Assembly (NCBI GenBank): GCA_028291645.1
Contig: JAQGNU010000121.1
Span: 1-32,743, forward strand
From: Nevskia sp.
Lineage (GTDB): Bacteria > Pseudomonadota > Gammaproteobacteria > Nevskiales > Nevskiaceae
Length of the DNA: 32,743 nt
Reading direction: 5' to 3'
Made by a program: the position numbers and the translations under genes. Below, one piece after another: positions 30,176 to 32,743 of the stretch (position 1 is its first letter; every line of letters begins with the position of its first letter). The notes under the pieces are model-generated. The model was not told where the DNA came from and did no database searches. It worked only from the letters and a program-made list of their open reading frames with translations.

Positions 30176-31627
30176 ATGAAAATCATCGACAAGAAAACCA
30201 CGCGCCGCGAACTGCTGGTGAATGCCGGACTCGGGCTGGGCGGCGCGGCATTGAGTGGTTTTCTGCCGGGTGGCGGATTCTTCGGCGCAGCGCGCGCGGC
30301 CGACCTGGTCGATCCGCTGGCGCCGAAACCGACGCATTTTCCGCCGAAGGTGAAATCGGTCATCTGGCTGCATATGGATGGCGCGCCGAGCACGCTCGAT
30401 CTGTACGACTACAAGCCGGAGCTGATCAAGCTGGCGGGGCAGGAAGTGCCGGCGTCCTTCATGAAAGGCATCAAGGAAGGCGTGCGCGGCAGCACCGGCA
30501 AGCTGTTCGCGACCCAGCGCAGCTGGAAGCAGTACGGTGACAGCGGCGCCTGGTTTTCCGACCTGCTGCCGAATCTCTCGCAACACGCCGACAAGCTGGC
30601 CTTCATCAAGTCGAGCACGACAATCGGTGCGACGCACGACATCTCGGTTCTCAAGCTCAACACCGGCGACCTCAATCCGGGGCGCCCCTCGCTCGGCTCC
30701 TGGGTGCAGTACGCACTCGGTTCCGCCAACCCGGATCTGCCGGCCTACGTCGTGCTCTACAACGACAAGAAGGAGCCGCGCGGCGGATCGATCAACTGGA
30801 GCTCGGGCTTTCTGCCGGCGGTCTACCAGGGCATCGCATTCCGCCCGGGCGATTCGCCGATCCTGCATCTGACGCGGCCCGACCTGGTGGCCGATACCGA
30901 ACAGCGCGGCACGCTGGATCTGCTGAATCGCCTGAATCAGCAGCGCGCGACGCGCTATCCGGAAGATACCGAGCTGCAGGCGCGCATTCGTTCCTACCAA
31001 CTCGCCGCGCGCATGGAAGTCGCCGCACCGGAGGCGGTTGATCTGTCGAAGGAAACCGATGCGATCAAGGAGCTCTACGGCCTCAACGACGACGGCAGCA
31101 AGAGCTACGGCCAGACGCTGCTGCGCGCACGACGCCTGGTCGAGCGCGGCGTGCGTTTCATCCAGGTCGTCTCCGGACCGGTGGATGTGGACGGCGACAG
31201 CAAGAACTGGGACGGCCACAACAATCTTGAAGAGAACCACGGCAAGAATGCGCGGCAGGTCGACAAGCCGATCGCCGGACTGCTCGCCGATCTGCAATCG
31301 CGCGGCCTGCTGGATTCGACGCTGGTGGTGTGGACCTCGGAGTTCGGTCGCACCTCGTTCGGTCAGAGCGGCAACGGCCGCGATCACAATCCCTGGGGCT
31401 ACACGCAGTGGCTCGCCGGCGGTGGCGTCAAGGCGGGCACGACGTTCGGCGAAACCGACGAGATCGGTCTGCAGGCGCAGGGCAAGAAGGTCGACACCTA
31501 CGACCTGACCGCCACCGTGCTGTACCTGATGGGCCTGGATCACCTGAAGACCACGTTCCTGCACAACGGTCGCTCGGAACGTCCGACCGTCGTCTATGGC
31601 GAAGTCGTCAAGGAGCTTCTCATATAG
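30176..31627 (+). CDS. DUF1501 family protein, Tat-exported
   Basis: A 483-residue protein of the DUF1501 family, related to the sulfatase/alkaline-phosphatase fold. The N-terminus is a twin-arginine signal (TTRRELLVNAG, Arg10-Arg11, hydrophobic core, AARAADL cleavage region), implying export folded, possibly with a metal. Family blocks seen: VIWLHMDGAPSTLDLYDYKP, TTIGATHDISVLKLNTGDLNPGRPSLG, GVRFIQVVSGPVDVDGDSKNWDGHNN, VVWTSEFGRTSFGQ followed by NGRDHNPWGYTQWLAGGGVKAG and TDEIG. The Asp/His residues of GHNN and GRDHNP are candidate metal ligands. It is the standard partner of DUF1549-DUF1553 in Planctomycetes. It is 49 bp downstream of that gene and is followed by a strong terminator. Confidence 0.93.
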   Translation: MKIIDKKTTRRELLVNAGLGLGGAALSGFLPGGGFFGAARAADLVDPLAPKPTHFPPKVKSVIWLHMDGAPSTLDLYDYKPELIKLAGQEVPASFMKGIKEGVRGSTGKLFATQRSWKQYGDSGAWFSDLLPNLSQHADKLAFIKSSTTIGATHDISVLKLNTGDLNPGRPSLGSWVQYALGSANPDLPAYVVLYNDKKEPRGGSINWSSGFLPAVYQGIAFRPGDSPILHLTRPDLVADTEQRGTLDLLNRLNQQRATRYPEDTELQARIRSYQLAARMEVAAPEAVDLSKETDAIKELYGLNDDGSKSYGQTLLRARRLVERGVRFIQVVSGPVDVDGDSKNWDGHNNLEENHGKNARQVDKPIAGLLADLQSRGLLDSTLVVWTSEFGRTSFGQSGNGRDHNPWGYTQWLAGGGVKAGTTFGETDEIGLQAQGKKVDTYDLTATVLYLMGLDHLKTTFLHNGRSERPTVVYGEVVKELLI

Positions 31628-31663
31628 CGCTGCATCTTCAGCTTGGTCGACCTGATCGATGGT

Positions 31664-31693
31664 GCCCGGGAGGTTCGCCTCCCGGGCTTTTTT
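31664..31693 (+). terminator. Strong Rho-independent terminator after the DUF1501 gene
   Basis: A perfect 10-bp stem (GCCCGGGAGG at 31664-31673 with CCTCCCGGGC at 31678-31687), tetraloop TTCG and T6 (31688-31693), 37 bp after the stop at 31627. It closes the DUF1549-DUF1501 unit. Confidence 0.92.
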
Positions 31694-31774
31694 CGCACAG
31701 CGGCGATCGATTCGAATCACCGCACGGTGCACAGCAAGCCTGGCGTGAACAGCTGCAAAGGGGACGAAGTCGTA

Positions 31775-32167
31775 ATGCGTAAGTGGGTCATGGTTGCCGG
31801 GATTTTTGCAGTGATGTCCGCCAGTCCCGTATTCGCCGGCATCGATTTGAGTGACTTCGATGACGACACGATGCGTGGCATGGACGACGCGAACAAGGAC
31901 CTGGGTCCTGCCCTCGGTGCCGGCAATGCAGAGGCTGCGCTGGCGGACGCCCAGGTGATGCAGGACGGCCTGAAAGTAGCGGAGGAATACTTCGTCAAGA
32001 AAGGCGGTGCCGACGATGCGGTGAAGATCGCGCAACAGGGCGAGGAGTGGGTGGCTGCGGTTCTGGCGGCGCTGGGCAAGAAAGATTTCGATGCGGCGAC
32101 GACGGCCGCCCGTGAAACCGCGAAGAATTGCCGCAGCTGCCACGATCTCTACAAGCCGCTCAAATGA
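31775..32167 (+). CDS. Small periplasmic c-type cytochrome with C-terminal haem
   Basis: A 130-residue exported protein. ATG 31775 is chosen because it gives a signal peptide (MRKWVMVAGIFAVMSASPVFAG) and has AAAGGGG upstream; the longer frame from 31643 would run through the terminator. The mature part is acidic at the start (DLSDFDDDTMRGMDD), then helical with Ala-rich segments, and ends in NCRSCHDLYKPLK (Cys119, Cys122, His123), like a class II cytochrome but shorter (about 108 mature residues). It resembles the cytochrome at 26036 in overall plan. Its stop overlaps the next cytochrome's start (ATGA), so the two are translationally coupled, downstream of a terminator that separates them from DUF1501. 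Confidence 0.88.
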   Translation: MRKWVMVAGIFAVMSASPVFAGIDLSDFDDDTMRGMDDANKDLGPALGAGNAEAALADAQVMQDGLKVAEEYFVKKGGADDAVKIAQQGEEWVAAVLAALGKKDFDAATTAARETAKNCRSCHDLYKPLK

Positions 32168-32743
32168 GCCGGCGCTCTTTCATTCCGCGGATCGGCAGGC
32201 TGCTCGCGTCGGTGCTGCTCATCGTGGCATTCGGCAGTTCGGCCCAGGTGCCGGTTGCGGACGACGATGCAGAGGAGCTTGCCGAACGTATCGGCGGCGG
32301 CAATCCGGTTGCGGGCAAGCTCAAAGTGGAGTCCGCCGGTTGCCTTGCTTGCCACGCCGTGGATGGCCGCGGCACTGATGCGGATTCGCCGAAGCTCGGC
32401 GGGCAATACGCCGACTACCTCGTCAATCAACTCCGCAGTTTCCGCTCCGGCGAACGCAGGCATCCCGCTGTGGACGGCGAGGCCGCGAACATCGGTGATG
32501 CCGATCTGGCCGACATCGCAGCCTATTTCGCCGGCAGTAAAAAAATGCAGGGAGAGCTTGCAGCGGACGACGAGCCTGCAAAGAACCTGTTCGTCAAAGG
32601 CGATATCAAGCGCGACATCCTGCCCTGCGTCAGCTGCCATAGCGTCAGCGGCAAGGGCAAAAGCGCGGGCAGCGATATCTATCCGGTGATCGGCGGTCAG
32701 CGCGGGCTCTACCTGCGCGAACAGTTGCGCGACTTCCGCAAGG
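32164..32743 (+). CDS. Dihaem cytochrome c4-like protein, 3'-truncated by the window
   Basis: The frame starts at ATG 32164 inside the upstream stop (ATGA) and is open to the window end, giving 193 residues. Residues 1-28 are a signal peptide (RLLASVLLIVAFGSSAQ). First haem domain: AGCLACHAVDGRGT (Cys60, Cys63, His64), then SPKLGGQYADYLVNQLRSF, a cytochrome c4-type block. Second haem domain: LPCVSCHSVSGKGK (Cys155, Cys158, His159), then PVIGGQRGLYLREQLRDF. In domain 1 the expected distal methionine (usually in an R-x-x-P-x-M segment) is absent: the stretch reads RRHPAVDGEA. The second Met ligand would lie beyond the window. It is a likely periplasmic electron carrier for this locus. Confidence 0.9.
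   Translation, partial: MSRRSFIPRIGRLLASVLLIVAFGSSAQVPVADDDAEELAERIGGGNPVAGKLKVESAGCLACHAVDGRGTDADSPKLGGQYADYLVNQLRSFRSGERRHPAVDGEAANIGDADLADIAAYFAGSKKMQGELAADDEPAKNLFVKGDIKRDILPCVSCHSVSGKGKSAGSDIYPVIGGQRGLYLREQLRDFRK

Noticed and set aside
31643-31774. Extended N-terminus for the small cytochrome
   Set aside because: It would be translated from within and across the DUF1501 terminator hairpin and would bury the signal peptide internally.
30011-32143. A 710-codon open frame on the minus strand
   Set aside because: Antisense to DUF1501 and a cytochrome gene, both with clear family motifs; it also runs through the terminator.

Overview
The window is about 32.7 kb of GC-rich chromosomal DNA with tightly packed genes on both strands. 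The gene content points to a gammaproteobacterium, perhaps near Xanthomonadales/Nevskiales: a miaB-ybeZ-ybeY-corC cluster, a YjgA/DUF615 protein, DUF1415, DUF938, DUF2461, a proteobacterial RIO1-like kinase and a CpxRA-like pair. Family calls rest on reading translations by eye, so the taxon is an inference. No rRNA, tRNA, CRISPR array, integrase or complete insertion sequence was seen.

Layout. 1-5.7 kb: the 3' part of an M14 carboxypeptidase, a low-GC membrane/coiled-coil protein, a RIO kinase, a 264-bp MITE-like palindromic element, a conserved unknown, a DUF2235 alpha/beta hydrolase and a DUF938 methyltransferase. 5.8-10.9 kb: a tandem GST-N protein, a RluA-type pseudouridine synthase divergent from DUF1415, a secreted SH3/poly-glutamine protein with a good terminator, YjgA and a LON-substrate-binding-domain protein. 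10.9-17.2 kb: a NERD-UvrD-like helicase, a proline-rich lipoprotein divergent from an OmpR/CpxA-like two-component system, and DUF2461. 17.3-19.0 kb: a class II aldolase/adducin protein coupled to an alpha/beta hydrolase.

19.0-24.2 kb (minus strand): miaB, ybeZ (PhoH), ybeY and corC in the usual order. The place normally held by lnt (apolipoprotein N-acyltransferase) is taken by a DUF4105/Lnb-type membrane protein, joined to corC by a TGATG overlap. This suggests a non-orthologous lipoprotein N-acyltransferase.

24.4-32.7 kb: a small membrane protein, a quinone oxidoreductase, then a redox locus: a cytochrome c'-like protein, a b561-type cytochrome, a DUF1549-DUF1553 protein with an internal haem motif, a Tat-exported DUF1501 protein, a strong terminator, a second small C-terminal-haem cytochrome and a dihaem c4-like cytochrome that runs off the window. 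DUF1549/DUF1553 with DUF1501 is a signature pair of Planctomycetes and related phyla. Here it sits among proteobacterial-style cytochromes and lacks the usual N-terminal PSCyt1 haem domain. I consider this locus and the Lnb-for-Lnt arrangement the best candidates for undescribed biology.
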